Source of the DNA: Gemmatimonadota bacterium
Lineage (GTDB): Bacteria; Gemmatimonadota; Gemmatimonadetes; Longimicrobiales; Gaopeijiaceae
Length of the DNA: 34,332 bases
Direction of reading: 5' to 3'
Assembly: GCA_009841165.1 (NCBI GenBank)
Contig: VXMI01000160.1
Coordinates: 1-34,332 of the forward strand
Shown: positions 33,666-34,332 of the stretch, piece by piece
How positions within the stretch are numbered: position 1 is the first letter of the stretch
How the letters are laid out: every line of letters starts with the position of its first letter
Translations under genes and position numbers: made by a program
The notes under the pieces: generated by a model
What the model saw: only the letters and a program-made list of their open reading frames with translations
Databases searched by the model: none
What the model was told of the DNA's origin: nothing

Positions 33666-33962
33666 GTGGACAGGGATCCGGGCAGCAGGCGGCCAGAGAG
33701 CGTCTGGGTGGTCGACCGTGTCGAAGGTGCCGTGGCGGTACTGGTTCGGGATGAGGACGCGCATCATGAGGACGTGCCCGTGACGCTCCTGCCTGCCGGC
33801 GTCGGAGAGGGCGCCGTGCTGCGGGTTCCGGAGTTCGGGGACAGCCCGGCTTGGGCGCACGCAACAGTCGACGAGGAGTTGCGCATGGCCAGACTGCGCG
33901 AGGCGGAAGAGGTGCTGGACCGCCTCCGGAGGCGTGATCCCGGGGGGGACGTGGTCCTCTAG
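33666..33962 (+). CDS. Small DUF3006-like protein
   Basis: Function unknown. The start is a GTG at 33666 with GAGG 9 nt upstream, overlapping the stop region of the preceding gene. The 98-residue product contains VWVVDRVEGAVAVLVRDED, VPVTLLPAGVGEGAVLRVPEF and a C-terminal helix RLREAEEVLDRLRRR, the pattern of DUF3006 proteins often encoded next to ComEC-like metallohydrolases. A second GTG 17 codons on (VVDRVEG) is possible. No signal peptide is seen, so it is probably cytoplasmic. Confidence 0.75.
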   Translation: MDRDPGSRRPESVWVVDRVEGAVAVLVRDEDAHHEDVPVTLLPAGVGEGAVLRVPEFGDSPAWAHATVDEELRMARLREAEEVLDRLRRRDPGGDVVL

Positions 33963-33964
33963 CC

Positions 33965-34332
33965 ATGACAGCACGAGGCTGGGACCGGATCACCATGAGG
34001 TGCACGAGCGCGGTTGTTGCGCTCGTGCTGCTGCCGTCCATTGCGCCCGACCTGTTCGACCTGGGGTGTCCCCACCACCTCGGGCATGCGGATGCCGAGG
34101 AGCATGCTCACGAAGCGGTTCACCACGGCGGCGCTGCGGCGGACCACGCCAGCGCCGGTGAGCATATCCCGGCGCTCGCCGCGAGCCACGACGCCCACGA
34201 CGGCACCTTGCCTCCGCCCTGCACATGCGTCGGCAGCTGCCCGACATCCGCCGGGCCCTCCCTTCCCGCGGGTCCCGCGCCGACCACCCCGGCGGTCCAG
34301 GCCAACGTCTCGGCCCGGGCCACCCCCACCCT
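33965..34332 (+). CDS. His-rich secreted hypothetical protein, C-terminus cut by window edge
   Basis: Not recognised. The frame is open from ATG 33965 (2 bp after the DUF3006-like stop) to the right edge, 122 codons. An internal Met (residue 11) starts a hydrophobic segment (RCTSAVVALVLLPSIAPDLFDLG) that looks like a signal peptide. The mature part is rich in His (about 17 in 122) with clusters such as CPHHLGHADAEEHAHEAVHHG, and has Cys in CTCVGSC. A metal-binding exported role (for example near a copper or zinc transporter) is a guess. The partner genes would lie to the right. Confidence 0.6.
   Translation, partial: MTARGWDRITMRCTSAVVALVLLPSIAPDLFDLGCPHHLGHADAEEHAHEAVHHGGAAADHASAGEHIPALAASHDAHDGTLPPPCTCVGSCPTSAGPSLPAGPAPTTPAVQANVSARATPT

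Overview
The window is about two-thirds G+C, gene-dense, and reads as a chromosomal housekeeping region of a Gram-negative-type bacterium. Predicted lipoproteins, a Tat-exported molybdoenzyme and an outer-envelope style gene complement support this. The combination of a BshA-type glycosyltransferase, a DUF6503-like lipoprotein, a six-bladed beta-propeller lipoprotein and this order of core genes suggests Gemmatimonadota or a close relative. That placement is inferred from family content, not from a phylogeny. There are no rRNA or tRNA genes, insertion sequences, prophage or CRISPR arrays.

Layout from left to right. At 1-7319 (minus) lies rny-folD-xseA-xseB-ispA-nadK-recN, with recN running off the left edge: RNA turnover, C1-folate, exonuclease VII, farnesyl diphosphate, NADP and recombination repair. 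At 7481-14620 (minus) lies infC-rpmI-rplT-pheS-pheT, then a small coiled-coil gene with zapA, then a sulfite-dehydrogenase-like molybdoenzyme with its cytochrome c. infC probably starts at a rare ATC codon behind a roughly 250-nt leader that carries a terminator hairpin and a candidate antiterminator. thrS and a secreted cyanophycinase-like peptidase follow (14923-17797, minus). Two plus-strand lipoprotein genes (17991-20005) converge on groES-groEL through a shared hairpin terminator. groES-groEL sits behind a perfect CIRCE operator. At 22265-31975 (minus) is a tightly packed run: secD-secF-tatD-mutL-miaA-bshA-uppP-birA-coaX. At the right edge, three plus-strand genes diverge from secD: an exported metallo-beta-lactamase/lamin-tail fusion, a DUF3006-like protein and a truncated His-rich secreted protein.

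Ten neighbouring gene pairs overlap by exactly 4 bp (ATGA, GTGA or TTGA), so translational coupling is the rule. Several starts are GTG or TTG, and two genes (thrS and the metallo-beta-lactamase gene) look leaderless.

I do not see a clearly new multi-gene defence or metabolic system. The most interesting items are the infC leader, the leaderless starts, the exported MBL-lamin-tail/DUF3006/His-rich cluster, the coupled lipoprotein pair and the isolated sulfite dehydrogenase pair.
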